From Anaerococcus sp. Marseille-P3915 (GTDB lineage: Bacteria; Bacillota; Clostridia; Tissierellales; Peptoniphilaceae): a stretch of 64,000 bases of DNA. The position numbers and the translations under genes were made by a program. The stretch covers positions 597,688 through 661,687 of the forward strand of contig NZ_LT984888.1 of NCBI RefSeq assembly GCF_900258475.1. Reading direction: 5' to 3'. This document shows positions 9,160-18,262 of this stretch, piece after piece; positions within the stretch are counted from its first letter, which is position 1, and every line of letters begins with the position of its first letter. The notes under the pieces are model-generated. The model made no database searches. It had not been told where the DNA came from and saw only the letters and a list, made by a program, of their open reading frames with translations.

Positions 9160-9672
9160 TTATTTCAACAAATTCATCCTTCTAGCTGCCTGGTATAAAA
9201 ATATGCCGAGGATTGCGTTTATTGGCATGGCTACTAGGACTACTGGGTAGGATGGGATGAAGAGATTTAGTTGTTTAGTCATGCTTAGGGCAAGGGTTAG
9301 AAACATTGTTCCTGAAACCATTGTTCCTAGGGCAAAGATTAGGATTATCTTTGGGATTGAGAAGTTTTTATTCATTGCCTTTATTAGGTAGAAGACTACT
9401 AGGCTTGTGATTATTTTTTCGATGAAGTTTGGGATTTGACCGCCTGGAAAACCTGTTGTTAGGGCACTCATGATTCCTCCGGCGACTCCTAATAGTAGGG
9501 CTTCTTTGACATCTTCTACTATCATAAGGGAGATGAACATCATTGATAGGAGAAAGTCTGGCTTGACTCCAAAAAATATTCCTGGCACCATGAAATGAAG
9601 GACTAGTCCTAGGGCCATGAAAACTGCTGATATGGTTAGATTTCTTGTTTTGATTGTATTTTGTTTTTGCAT
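9160..9672 (-). CDS. trpP: Tryptophan transporter TrpP
   Basis: A 170-residue membrane protein with five to six hydrophobic segments. The N-terminal half closely follows Bacillus TrpP/YhaG: GVKPDFLLSMMF, then GVAGGIMSALTTGFPGGQIPN. The family imports tryptophan. The assignment is strengthened by the T-box leader directly upstream, because such leaders sense an uncharged tRNA and trpP is a common target in Firmicutes. Translation starts after AAAGG. It is a single-gene unit ending at its own terminator. Confidence 0.88.
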   Translation of the reverse strand: MQKQNTIKTRNLTISAVFMALGLVLHFMVPGIFFGVKPDFLLSMMFISLMIVEDVKEALLLGVAGGIMSALTTGFPGGQIPNFIEKIITSLVVFYLIKAMNKNFSIPKIILIFALGTMVSGTMFLTLALSMTKQLNLFIPSYPVVLVAMPINAILGIFLYQAARRMNLLK

Positions 9673-9704
9673 TATTTTACCTTTCTTTTCTTTTAATTAG
9701 GGGA

Positions 9705-9950
9705 ATAAAAAAAGCTCACTCCTAATATATAGGAGCGAGCCTTAGCCCACGGTGCCATCCCTCTTGTCTAAAATTAGACATCTTTAGATACATACATATC
9801 CTATCCCTGTAAGGTGAGAAGCACCCGCTGGCTACTATTTTGATTCACCATTGATCTGTTAGATCCATTCACAAAAAATCTTACCTTGCAATTCTCATCT
9901 ACCATTTACTTTCTGTTGGTTTAATTATTTGCTACTATTTCTAACTACGA
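9705..9950 (-). promoter_or_regulatory. T-box riboswitch leader of trpP
   Basis: The minus strand has the T-box sequence GGGATGGCACCGTGGGC (about 9745-9761). It is followed by a GC-rich terminator hairpin, GCTCGCTCCT with AGGAGTGAGC (9714-9740), and seven T. An upstream GCAAGGTAAGA/TCTCACCTTAC pair can close a long stem I-like structure. Uncharged tRNA would stabilise the antiterminator and switch trpP on. UGG triplets that could serve as specifier occur at 9848-9850, 9865-9867 and 9902-9904; which one is used was not resolved. Trp specificity therefore rests mainly on the downstream gene. Confidence 0.85.
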
Positions 9951-9964
9951 TTTATATTGATACT

Positions 9965-9993
9965 ATAATACACTAAATTTATAATCTTGTCAA
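9965..9993 (-). promoter_or_regulatory. Promoter of the trpP leader
   Basis: Perfect TTGACA (9988-9993 on the minus strand), a 17-base spacer and TATTAT (9965-9970). It sits immediately behind the stop codon of the purine permease gene. Confidence 0.75.
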
Positions 9994-9996
9994 GCC

Positions 9997-11301
9997 TTAG
10001 ATCATATATCTGATTAAGAATATGATTGCTAGGACATACATTACCCAGCTTACTTCCTTGTATTTGCCTGTTAGGACCTTGATTAATACGAAGGAAATCA
10101 TTCCGAATGCTATACCTTCTGCTATTGAATAAGCTAGTGGCATCATGAGGATGGTCATGAAGGCTGGGAATGATTCGGTGATATCTCCAAAGTTTATTTC
10201 TACTACTGTTGATAGCATGAATAGTCCGACTACTACTAGGGCTGCTGATGTGGCTTGGCTTGGTATTAGTGAAAATACTGGGAAGAAGAAGGCTGCGATT
10301 GCAAAGCATCCTGCACAAGCTAGGGCTGTAAGGCCTGTTCTTCCGCCTTCTGCAACACCTGCAGAGCTTTCTACGAAGGTTGTTACTGTTGATGTTCCTA
10401 ATAGGGCTCCACATGTTGTTCCTACAGCGTCTGCTAGTAGGGCCTTTGATGCGTTTTCTAGGTTGCCATTTTCATCTAGCATTCTTGCCTTGGTTGCTAC
10501 ACCTGTGAGTGTGCCAAGGGTGTCAAATAAGTCCACAAATAAGAATGAAAATAGGACTGAGAACATTTCTAAGCTAAAGACATTTGAGAAGTCTAGCTTA
10601 AAGGCTATTGGTGAGATTGATGGAGGGAGTGATACGAGTGATCCTTCTGGAAGACCTGTTACTCCAAGTATTAGGGATAGGATTGTTGATACCAAGATTC
10701 CCCATAAGAGGGCTCCCTTTACCTTTCTTGTTGTTAAGACTACCATCACGATTAGGGCAAAGAAAAATACTATAGATTCTTTGCTTGAAATATTTCCTAA
10801 GGATAGGGCTGGTTCTGCCTTTTCTATAATGCCTGCATTTAATAAACCAATTTCTGCGATAAATAGACCAATACCGACTGATACAGCCTTTTTGAGTGTA
10901 GATGGGATTGAGTTAAATATTGCCTCTCTGACACCAAATAGGGATAAAATCATGAACAAAATACCTTCAAAAAATACAGCTGTCAGAGCAAATTGCCAAG
11001 GGTGGCCCATTTTCATAACGACTGTATAGGTGAAGAAAGCATTAAGCCCCATACCAGCTGATAGACCGAATGGAAGATTGGCATAAAAGCCCATCAATAA
11101 CATTGCGATAATGGATGCTAGGATTGTAGCTGAGAATACTGCACCGTAGTCCATACCAGATTCTGATAGGATTTGTGGGTTAACAGCTAGGATATAGGAC
11201 ATTGTCATAAATGTGGTTATACCTGCCATTATCTCGGTCTTGATATTAGTATCATGTTTTTTAAGTTTAAAAGTTTTCTCGAAAAACGAAACTTTTTCCA
11301 T
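9997..11301 (-). CDS. Guanine/hypoxanthine permease (AzgA/PbuG type)
   Basis: A 434-residue nucleobase:cation symporter with 12-14 hydrophobic segments. It has the AzgA-like signature regions: KTEIMAGITTFMTMSYILAVNP at the start, FGLSAGMGLNAFF (about 77-90) and the GTSTVTTFVESSAGVAEGGRTG region (about 301-323) that forms the substrate site. It imports guanine, hypoxanthine or adenine. It is a single-gene unit with AAAGGAGGC before the start. No purine riboswitch fits in the 150-base upstream gap. It may work with the cytosine deaminase and uridine phosphorylase elsewhere in the window in nucleobase salvage. Confidence 0.88.
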   Translation of the reverse strand: MEKVSFFEKTFKLKKHDTNIKTEIMAGITTFMTMSYILAVNPQILSESGMDYGAVFSATILASIIAMLLMGFYANLPFGLSAGMGLNAFFTYTVVMKMGHPWQFALTAVFFEGILFMILSLFGVREAIFNSIPSTLKKAVSVGIGLFIAEIGLLNAGIIEKAEPALSLGNISSKESIVFFFALIVMVVLTTRKVKGALLWGILVSTILSLILGVTGLPEGSLVSLPPSISPIAFKLDFSNVFSLEMFSVLFSFLFVDLFDTLGTLTGVATKARMLDENGNLENASKALLADAVGTTCGALLGTSTVTTFVESSAGVAEGGRTGLTALACAGCFAIAAFFFPVFSLIPSQATSAALVVVGLFMLSTVVEINFGDITESFPAFMTILMMPLAYSIAEGIAFGMISFVLIKVLTGKYKEVSWVMYVLAIIFLIRYMI

Positions 11302-11454
11302 AATTGCCTCCTTTTATTAATGATACGAGTCCATTATATTATAAATTTAGTTTTTGTCACCACATTTATATAATTTTTAACCTTTATTTTTAGCTTGATA
11401 AATATTATAATAGAAGTAAGAAACTATCAATAGTTTATTAGATAAGGAAGGTAT

Positions 11455-12702
11455 ATGACAAGTAAAAATATCATACAATTAATAGTAATAATTATAGGAG
11501 TGATGATGAGTGCTTTTTTCTCATCAAGTGAGACGGCCCTGACATCTCTCAATGTATTTAAAATCAGACAATTAGAAGAAAATGGGGTGAAAAATTCTTC
11601 CCTGGTTAGAAAGCTTTCAGAGAATATTGGCAAGGTCCTAACAACTATTCTTATCGGCAATAATATCGTAAATATAGGGACAACCACCATTGCCACCCTA
11701 TTTTTTACAGATATCTTGGGTCCATCAGGGGCTTTGGTTTCAACAGTTGTCCTTACAATTGCAATCCTAATTTTTGGCGAGGTTTCTCCTAAAAATATAG
11801 CCGCAGCTAATAGCGAAAAGGTAGCCCTAAAGGTTGCAAAGCCAATAAGCTTTTTAAATATTATCCTAAAGCCACTTTCTTTTATCTTGCAGGCTATAAC
11901 TGGGGTCATTACTAAGTCCTTTATTGATGATAATCAGCAAAGTGGAGATCAGGTGACAGAAGAAGACCTTAAGACAATTGTGGATGTATCTGAAGAGCAA
12001 GGGGTAATCAACCTTGAGGAAAGTGAGATTATCAATAATGTCTTTGCTTTTGGAGATAGCGATGTAGAAGATATAATGACAGCCAGGACTAATATGGAGG
12101 CCATTTGTGTCGATATAGAACAAGATGAACTTAAGGAATTTTTAAGAAATTCTATCCATTCTAGGATTCCTGTTTATGGCAAGTCTATCGATAACATCCT
12201 AGGAATTCTCCATATGAAGGACATAGTTGCCTTTATTGCAGAAGATAAGGAACTTGATATAGAAAAGATGATAAGGCCTGCCTTTTATGTTTATGATAAT
12301 ATGCACACCTTTGACCTCTTTAAGGCTATGCGTGGAGAAAATGTTTCTCTTGCCATTGTCACAGACGAATATGGGGGCACAAGTGGTATTGTCACAATCG
12401 AAGACATTGTAGAAGAGCTTGTAGGCGAGATTGAAGATGAGTATGACACATCCCACGATAAAATTTATAAGATAAGTGACAAGGAATATTTGGTCAATCC
12501 ATCAATTCACATAAATGACTTCAATGATTATTTTGATACAGACCTAATTCAGATTAAAAACGACTCTATAGGCGGTTTTGTAATTGACACCCTAGAAAAA
12601 ATTCCAAAAGAGGGCGATGAAATCGAAATTGAGGGTATAAAGATAACAGTAATCAAAGTAGATAGATACAAGATAGAAATGCTAAAGGTAGAGTTTTCTT
12701 AA
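11455..12702 (+). CDS. CNNM/HlyC-CorC family membrane protein with CBS domains
   Basis: A 415-residue protein with an N-terminal DUF21 membrane domain (about 1-170, four hydrophobic segments, AFFSSSETALTSL motif). Two CBS domains follow (about 200-320, containing MTARTNMEAI and VTDEYGGTSGIVTIEDIVEELVGEI), then a C-terminal CorC_HlyC domain (about 335-410). Relatives are annotated as hemolysins but are now regarded as Mg2+ transport or Mg2+-homeostasis proteins. The gene is ten bases ahead of the pyrophosphatase gene and probably co-transcribed with it; both depend on divalent metals. Confidence 0.88.
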   Translation: MTSKNIIQLIVIIIGVMMSAFFSSSETALTSLNVFKIRQLEENGVKNSSLVRKLSENIGKVLTTILIGNNIVNIGTTTIATLFFTDILGPSGALVSTVVLTIAILIFGEVSPKNIAAANSEKVALKVAKPISFLNIILKPLSFILQAITGVITKSFIDDNQQSGDQVTEEDLKTIVDVSEEQGVINLEESEIINNVFAFGDSDVEDIMTARTNMEAICVDIEQDELKEFLRNSIHSRIPVYGKSIDNILGILHMKDIVAFIAEDKELDIEKMIRPAFYVYDNMHTFDLFKAMRGENVSLAIVTDEYGGTSGIVTIEDIVEELVGEIEDEYDTSHDKIYKISDKEYLVNPSIHINDFNDYFDTDLIQIKNDSIGGFVIDTLEKIPKEGDEIEIEGIKITVIKVDRYKIEMLKVEFS

Positions 12703-12712
12703 GGAGGAGACA

Positions 12713-14359
12713 GTGAGAGAAACAGTTTATATCACAGGCCACAAGAAGCCAGATACAGACTCAATTATGTCAGCCATAGCCTATGCTGACCTTAAAAATA
12801 GGCTAGGAGAATATGATGCAATTCCTATAAGACTTGGCAAACTAAGCCAAGAAAGCCGTTTTGTACTTGAATATTTTGGGGTAAGGCCACCAGAAATCAA
12901 GGAAACAATGAAGCTTACTGTAGGAGACCTAAACATAGATAAGGGCAATATAATCGACCCATCTATTCCAATTAGAAAAGCTTGGGATACCTTCCAACAT
13001 GGAGCTACCAATTCCCTAACAGTTGTAGACTCTAAGGGAGAAATCGTGGGTATAGCATCCCTATCAAATATTACAAAATCTTACATGGATATATGGGATG
13101 ATAAGATCCTCGGCAGGTCAAGTACTCCAATTGATAATATCATAGATGTCTTAGCTGGTAATATCATAAACCTACCAAAAGAGCCTAGGGAGCTTTCAGG
13201 AAAGATGGCAGTGTTTGCCATGAGTGGGGATGAAAAGGACCTAGAGGGTGTAGTCCTTGAAAATGACATAATCATATCAGGAAATAGGTATGCCTATTAC
13301 AAATATCTTCTAAATCAAAAGATATCACTTTTAATCCTAACCAACGGGGCAAGGCTTGATGATGAGGCCCTAGAAGTGGCAAAAGAAAACAAGGTTACAG
13401 TTATATCTACAGAATATAACTCCTTCATGGCTTCAAGACTGCTTCCACTTACAATTCCTGTAAGCCATGTAATGACCACAGACAATCTAATTTATTTTAA
13501 AACCGACGATACCCTAGATACAGTTAGGGAAGTCATGGCCAAGTCTAGATTTAGGTCATATCCGGTAGTAGACCCAACTAATCAAGTAGTAGGCTCAATT
13601 TCTAGGTATCATTTGATTTCTTCGGATAAGAAAAAGCTAATCCTAGTAGACCACAACGAACGCAACCAATCAATAGATGATATAGACGAAGCAGAAATTA
13701 TAGAAATAATCGACCACCACAGGGTAGCAAACATCCTTACAACAGGCCCAGTCTTCTTTAGGGCAGAGCCAGTTGGATCAACTGCTACAATCATTTCAGA
13801 AATGTATTTAGAAAGTGGTATCAGACCATCTAAGCAAATTGCAGGTATACTTTGCGCTGCTATAATCTCAGATACCCTTCTTTTCAGGTCACCAACTACA
13901 ACAGATATTGACAGGAGAATCCTAGATAGGATGAGCAAGATTGCAGACATCAACCCAGAAGAATTTGCAGATAGGATGTTTAGGGCAGGCACATCTTTGA
14001 AGGGTAAATCAGCCAAAGACCTAATCGAAGGAGATATCAAGACCTTTACAATCGGCTCTTCAACAATAAGAGTAGGCCAAGTAATGACCATGAATCCAGA
14101 AGAGCTAGTACCAATTATGGATGAGCTAAAAGAGCTAATGGCAGCTAAAATTAAGCAAAGGGGAGAAGATACCTTCGTCCTAGTCCTAACAGATATCTTT
14201 AACCAAAGAAGTGAGCTTTTAGTAGTAGGTGAATTCTATGATGCTATCCAAGAAGAATTTGGAGAAGTCACCAAAAATGGCACAATAAACGCAGAGGGAG
14301 TTCTCTCACGTAAGAAACAAGTAATACCAAAACTAACAGCAGCAATAGTCAAGAAATAA
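12713..14359 (+). CDS. Manganese-dependent inorganic pyrophosphatase with CBS-DRTGG insert
   Basis: A 548-residue family II pyrophosphatase that hydrolyses pyrophosphate in the cytoplasm. The N-terminal DHH part has GHKKPDTDSI (about 5-14). A regulatory insert of CBS, DRTGG and a second CBS domain occupies about 65-300. The catalytic EIIDHHRV (about 332) and GSTATII follow, and a DHHA2 domain lies at the end (ending near 545). The insert makes the enzyme adenine-nucleotide regulated in known clostridial relatives. Translation starts at GTG behind AAGGAGGAGAC. The length matches CBS-containing members, about 200 residues longer than plain PpaC. Confidence 0.93.
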   Translation: MRETVYITGHKKPDTDSIMSAIAYADLKNRLGEYDAIPIRLGKLSQESRFVLEYFGVRPPEIKETMKLTVGDLNIDKGNIIDPSIPIRKAWDTFQHGATNSLTVVDSKGEIVGIASLSNITKSYMDIWDDKILGRSSTPIDNIIDVLAGNIINLPKEPRELSGKMAVFAMSGDEKDLEGVVLENDIIISGNRYAYYKYLLNQKISLLILTNGARLDDEALEVAKENKVTVISTEYNSFMASRLLPLTIPVSHVMTTDNLIYFKTDDTLDTVREVMAKSRFRSYPVVDPTNQVVGSISRYHLISSDKKKLILVDHNERNQSIDDIDEAEIIEIIDHHRVANILTTGPVFFRAEPVGSTATIISEMYLESGIRPSKQIAGILCAAIISDTLLFRSPTTTDIDRRILDRMSKIADINPEEFADRMFRAGTSLKGKSAKDLIEGDIKTFTIGSSTIRVGQVMTMNPEELVPIMDELKELMAAKIKQRGEDTFVLVLTDIFNQRSELLVVGEFYDAIQEEFGEVTKNGTINAEGVLSRKKQVIPKLTAAIVKK

Positions 14360-14365
14360 CAAAAG

Positions 14366-14391
14366 TCTCTAGCCTAGCTAGAGATTTTTAC
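14366..14391 (+). terminator. Terminator after the pyrophosphatase gene
   Basis: TCTCTAGC pairs with GCTAGAGA, followed by TTTTTA. Confidence 0.75.
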
Positions 14392-14403
14392 TTAGGAGAT
14401 AGG

Positions 14404-14919
14404 ATGGAAATATTAGATTTATACGATAGGTACAGGAAAAAAACAGGCAAGACCTACATAAGGGGTGATGTCATGCCCCTTAATACATACAGGCTCATTG
14501 TCCATGTCCTAATCTTTGATAGGGACGGGAGATTGCTCATCCAACAAAGAAAGGCAGAAAAGTCCATGGGAGGCCTGTGGGATATAACTTGCGGTGGGGC
14601 TTGTCAAAGTGGTGAAAACACTGATCAGGCAGCAAGCCGTGAGCTTTACGAAGAGCTAGGCATAGCTTTCAATTTTAGGGGCTCAAGACCAATCCTTACA
14701 GCCAATTTTAAGTATGGCTTTGATGATTTTTACATGATTCACAAAAATATAAGACTAGAAGATTTAAGGCTGCAAGAAGAAGAGGTAAGTGATGCAAGGT
14801 GGGCATCCTATGATGAGGTAACCCGCCTGATGAAGAGAGGGAAATTTGTAAAATACAAGAAATCCTTCATAGATTTGCTCTTTGACCTAGAAAAGGATAA
14901 GAGATTTATGGAAATATAA
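14404..14919 (+). CDS. Nudix hydrolase
   Basis: A 171-residue Nudix protein. The full Nudix box is present at about 60-82 (GGACQSGENTDQ, then REL-EELG), so it should hydrolyse a nucleoside diphosphate linked to another group with Mg2+. The layout, with YRLIVHVLIFDRDGRLLIQQRK before the box and a C-terminal DARWASYDEV segment, resembles the isopentenyl-diphosphate-isomerase-like/YfcD group. The substrate cannot be predicted. It starts after TAGGAGATAGG. Confidence 0.85.
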   Translation: MEILDLYDRYRKKTGKTYIRGDVMPLNTYRLIVHVLIFDRDGRLLIQQRKAEKSMGGLWDITCGGACQSGENTDQAASRELYEELGIAFNFRGSRPILTANFKYGFDDFYMIHKNIRLEDLRLQEEEVSDARWASYDEVTRLMKRGKFVKYKKSFIDLLFDLEKDKRFMEI

Positions 14920-14943
14920 AAAGGCCCGGAAAAAAGGGCCTTG
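14919..14943. terminator. Bidirectional terminator between Nudix and DUF1858 genes
   Basis: AAGGCCC pairs with GGGCCTT around GGAAAAAA in the gap of two convergent genes; there is an A run on the left and T on the right. Confidence 0.7.
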
Positions 14944-14946
14944 TAT

Positions 14947-15165
14947 CTATAGGGAATTAAGTTGATCAAGCATGTAGTCAGGGTCCATACCATGAACCAT
15001 GCAAGCTTCTTCAAGAGATTCATATAAAGATGTTGGACATGCTATGCAGCCCATACCGCTCATCATAAGAACGTTGATAGCTTCTGGCTTTGCTTGAATT
15101 ATATCACCTATAATCATATCACGAGTGATAGTTACTTTGTTTGTTTCTTTTGTATTTTCGGTCAT
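14947..15165 (-). CDS. DUF1858 domain protein (disulfide/redox-associated)
   Basis: A 72-residue protein with the DUF1858 pattern: ITRDMIIGDIIQAKPEA followed by a GMGCIACPTSLYESLEEAC segment with a CxxC pair (about 40-43). Family members occur next to hybrid-cluster or redox proteins in anaerobes, and the CxxC is thought to be redox active or metal binding. Here the gene stands alone. The start is supported by AGGGGG upstream. Confidence 0.85.
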   Translation of the reverse strand: MTENTKETNKVTITRDMIIGDIIQAKPEAINVLMMSGMGCIACPTSLYESLEEACMVHGMDPDYMLDQLNSL

Positions 15166-15245
15166 AAATATTCCCCCTTTTATAGGAATATTTTACTACT
15201 TAAAATATAATAATCAAAGTAAATCACTAGGATATAGGAGAAAAT

Positions 15246-15578
15246 ATGGAAAAGTATGAATTATTAGAAAAAAAGAAAGAAGAATTAAGAATATTACAAG
15301 AAAAAATCAATGAGGGCCCACAAAATAGCTTTCTAAAGACCTTCCTAGGACCCTTGGGCCTAGCCTTTCTTGGCCTTAGTCTTGCGATTTTTTTTAAAAT
15401 GACAGATGTGCAAAAAATTGGCATATTTATAATAATATTTATAATTAGCCTTAGTATTTATACCTTAAGGACTCAGAAGAAAAATGAAAGGGAAAAGAAA
15501 AGGCAAATAGCAGAAAGACTTGCCCTCCAAAAGGAGATAGTAAGCTTAAGTAGGGAGATAAAAAATGAGAATAATTAA
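15246..15578 (+). CDS. Small membrane protein with N-terminal coiled coil
   Basis: A 110-residue protein of unknown function. Residues 1-25 are charged with heptad-like Leu spacing, two hydrophobic helices follow (about 35-75, containing GPLGLAFLGLSLAIFF), and the C-terminus is again charged (RTQKKNEREKKR) with coiled-coil character. It overlaps the start of the hemolysin III gene by 14 bases and is probably translationally coupled to it. Confidence 0.7.
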   Translation: MEKYELLEKKKEELRILQEKINEGPQNSFLKTFLGPLGLAFLGLSLAIFFKMTDVQKIGIFIIIFIISLSIYTLRTQKKNEREKKRQIAERLALQKEIVSLSREIKNENN

Positions 15579-16215
15579 ATATAGTAAGTCTGAAGAAGCC
15601 CTAAATATAGCTACCCATGCTCTCGGTTTCATCCTTAGTCTGATATTTTTTATACCAGTAGTTGTAGGAGCCTACCATGGCAAGGACTTGCTAGGATTTT
15701 TGGCCTGGCTAATTTATTTTATAGCCATAGCCATCATGTTTTTGGCATCGAGCCTCTACCATTCCATGACCAATCCCACAGCCAGGACCATCTTTAGGGC
15801 CATAGATCACGGGGTAATATACCTGACAATAGCAGGGTCTTATACGCCGATAATCTTAATTGGCCTCAGGTCAAGCCTATCCATAGTCATCTTTGTCCTT
15901 ATATGGATCTTGGCTATTTCAGGCATAACCATGAACATCATAGCCTTTGCTACAGGCAAGGAAGATAGGATAGGAAAGGCCTCGATGATAATCTACATGG
16001 CCATGGGCTGGATATCCCTCCTACTTATCTATCAAATTTATAAATACATCGGCATGTCCTATATCATGTTTTTGCTAGTCGGCGGTCTATTTTACACCCT
16101 AGGAGCCATTTTCTATTCCATAAAGAAAATCCCCTACAACCACGCTATCTGGCATATTTTTATCCTTGTAGCAGCCTTTGTCATGTTTTATGGCAACTAT
16201 AAATTTTTGGGATAA
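15565..16215 (+). CDS. Hemolysin III family protein (PAQR-like, YqfA/TrhA)
   Basis: A 216-residue membrane protein with seven hydrophobic segments. It carries the PAQR/HlyIII metal-site motifs: NIATHALGF near 13, SSLYHSM near 68, DHGVIYLTIAGSYTP near 84 and HAIWHIF near 195. The family includes bacterial TrhA regulators of membrane energetics; the hemolysin name is historical. The stop codon overlaps the -35 region of the htpG promoter. Confidence 0.88.
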   Translation: MRIIKYSKSEEALNIATHALGFILSLIFFIPVVVGAYHGKDLLGFLAWLIYFIAIAIMFLASSLYHSMTNPTARTIFRAIDHGVIYLTIAGSYTPIILIGLRSSLSIVIFVLIWILAISGITMNIIAFATGKEDRIGKASMIIYMAMGWISLLLIYQIYKYIGMSYIMFLLVGGLFYTLGAIFYSIKKIPYNHAIWHIFILVAAFVMFYGNYKFLG

Positions 16216-16271
16216 TTGCAAGAAAATAGAAAGTAAGTATAATATTAGCAGTCGAGTAAGAAGACTGCTAA
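16216..16271 (+). promoter_or_regulatory. htpG promoter with CIRCE-like operator
   Basis: TTGCAA (16216-16221), a 16-base spacer and TATAAT (16238-16243) are followed directly by TTAGCAGTC-N9-GACTGCTAA (16245-16271). This is the HrcA operator architecture (TTAGCACTC-N9-GAGTGCTAA) with one symmetrical base change in each arm. Binding would block transcription start. Confidence 0.7.
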
Positions 16272-16303
16272 TTTTATTTGGAAAATGATTAGGAGGATTA
16301 GCA

Positions 16304-18151
16304 ATGAGACAAGAATTTAAGGCAGAAGCCAAAAAAGTCATGGATTTAATGATCCATTCAATTTATACAAACAAGGAAATATTTTTAAGAGAGCTAATAT
16401 CAAATGGGTCAGATGCCCTAGATAAGCTTTATTTTGAAGACCTAAAGTCTGATTCAACCACAGAAAAAGATGACTACTATATAGAAATCATCCCAAATAA
16501 GGAAAAGAGAACCCTTACAATCAGGGACACAGGTATTGGCATGAATGAAGAGGACCTAACAAATAACCTAGGAACAATTGCCAAATCAGGTACAGAAGCC
16601 TTCAGAAATTCTGTAGAAAATTCAGACGCCAAAGACCTTATAGGACAATTTGGTGTAGGTTTTTATTCAGCCTTCATGGTTGCAGAAAAAATCGAAGTCC
16701 TATCCAAAAAACACGGCCAAGATAAGGCCTACCTTTGGACAAGTGAAAATGCCGATGGTTTTGAAATAAAAGAAGCAAAGAAAGATGAGCCAGGCACAGA
16801 CATCACACTCTTCTTAAGAGAAAATACCGAAGATGAAAACTACGACATCTACCTAGACCAAAATACAATTAGGGGACTCGTTCGTAAATATTCAAACTAC
16901 ATCAGATATCCAATCAAGATGCTAGTAACCAAGACCAAAATCAAGGAAGGATCTCCAGAAGATAAGCCAGAATATGAAGATTATAAGGCCTATGACATCC
17001 TAAATTCAGATAAACCAATCTGGAAAAAGTATAAAAAAGACCTAAGTGATGATGATTACATCAATTTTTACCAGGAAAGTCACTACGGCTTTGATAAGCC
17101 ACTAAGCTGGCTTCACTTCTCAGTTGAAGGTCTAGTAGAATTTAGGGCCCTACTCTATATACCAGAAAAGGCTCCATTCGATTATTATTCCAAAGATAGG
17201 AAAACAGGACTAGAGCTTTACTCTCACGGTGTAAAAATCATGGATTCTTGCGATGAAATCCTAGATGATGCCTATTCCTTTGTAAAGGGAGTTGTAGAGT
17301 CAGATGATTTGACCTTAAATATTTCAAGAGAAACCCTCCAACAAAATAGGCAGCTAAGGGTAATTTCTAAGCAAATCAATAAGAAAATTAATGCTCATCT
17401 CAAGGAAATGATGGAGAAAAATAGGGAGGACTACGAGAAATTCTACAAGGAATTTGGCAACTCAATCAAGGTTGCAATCTACGAATCCTTTGGGGCAAAT
17501 AAGGAAGAACTCCAAGACCTCTTACTCTTTTACTCTAGAAAAGAAGATAAGCTAATAAGTCTAAGAGAATATAAGGAAAAAGCTGCTTCAACTGCAGAAT
17601 TTATCTACTATGGAACAGGAGAGTCAATTGATAAAATCAAAGCTTCCCCAGCTTTAAAACTAGTAGATGAAGATGTTGATGTCCTCCTATTAGATGATAG
17701 ACTAGATGAATTTTTAATCAAAATGCTAGAAGAATACGATGGTCTTAAATTTAAGTCCATATCAGCAGAAGATGAAAAAAATGAAGAAGACAAGGAAGAT
17801 AGCGAGCTAATAAACTTCATCAAGGAAGCCATGCCTGAAGATGTGGTAGATGTAAATATCTCAGATAAGCTAGAAGATATACCAGCCATCATCAAGCAAA
17901 GAGGAGAAGTCTCAATAGAGATGGAAAAGGCCCTCAAAGACCAACCAAACGCCTTTGGCATCAAGGCAGAAAAAGTCCTAGAAATCTCAAACAAAACCAA
18001 GGCCTACGACCTCTTAGAAAAAGCCTACAAGGATGATAAAGACCAGGCAAAAATGATAGCAAGGCTCCTCTTAGACCAAGCAAGACTCATAGAAGGTCTA
18101 GAAATCGAAGACCCAGTGGCATATGCTAAAAACATTTGGAAACTAATTTAA
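16304..18151 (+). CDS. htpG: Molecular chaperone HtpG (Hsp90)
   Basis: A 615-residue Hsp90 homologue, an ATP-dependent homodimeric chaperone of the cytoplasm. The GHKL ATPase domain shows SNGSDALDKL (about 34), DTGIGM (about 79) and GQFGVGFYSAFMV (about 114). The middle domain follows (about 230-500) with the catalytic Arg loop (LNISRETLQQNRQL near 336), and the C-terminal dimerisation domain ends at INLIKAxx-like NIWKLI. The length is normal. It is expressed from its own promoter with a heat-shock-type operator. Its last ~35 codons and terminator occur again 1.8 kb downstream. Confidence 0.95.
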   Translation: MRQEFKAEAKKVMDLMIHSIYTNKEIFLRELISNGSDALDKLYFEDLKSDSTTEKDDYYIEIIPNKEKRTLTIRDTGIGMNEEDLTNNLGTIAKSGTEAFRNSVENSDAKDLIGQFGVGFYSAFMVAEKIEVLSKKHGQDKAYLWTSENADGFEIKEAKKDEPGTDITLFLRENTEDENYDIYLDQNTIRGLVRKYSNYIRYPIKMLVTKTKIKEGSPEDKPEYEDYKAYDILNSDKPIWKKYKKDLSDDDYINFYQESHYGFDKPLSWLHFSVEGLVEFRALLYIPEKAPFDYYSKDRKTGLELYSHGVKIMDSCDEILDDAYSFVKGVVESDDLTLNISRETLQQNRQLRVISKQINKKINAHLKEMMEKNREDYEKFYKEFGNSIKVAIYESFGANKEELQDLLLFYSRKEDKLISLREYKEKAASTAEFIYYGTGESIDKIKASPALKLVDEDVDVLLLDDRLDEFLIKMLEEYDGLKFKSISAEDEKNEEDKEDSELINFIKEAMPEDVVDVNISDKLEDIPAIIKQRGEVSIEMEKALKDQPNAFGIKAEKVLEISNKTKAYDLLEKAYKDDKDQAKMIARLLLDQARLIEGLEIEDPVAYAKNIWKLI

Positions 18152-18162
18152 TAAAAAATTAC

Positions 18163-18197
18163 AAAGGAAAGTGCGGAAAATCTGTGCTTTCCTTTTA
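18163..18197 (+). terminator. htpG terminator
   Basis: AAAGGAAAG pairs with CTTTCCTTT around a loop containing GGAAAATCT, followed by TTTTAT. A close copy lies at 20050-20069 joined to 21553-21575, split by an insertion sequence. Confidence 0.75.
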
Positions 18198-18262
18198 TAT
18201 TTATACAAGAAATAAAAAAATATATAAGATTTTGATCTAGCAAAGTTTATTGTGATTGAATT

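Noticed and set aside
10145..11029. 294-codon open frame on the plus strand
   Set aside because: It lies entirely antisense to the purine permease gene, has no ribosome site and no protein-like domain; the minus frame has clear family motifs.
11302..11454. Possible purine riboswitch before the guanine/hypoxanthine permease
   Set aside because: The gap is short and mostly promoter; the conserved loop-loop and core bases of the purine aptamer are not present.
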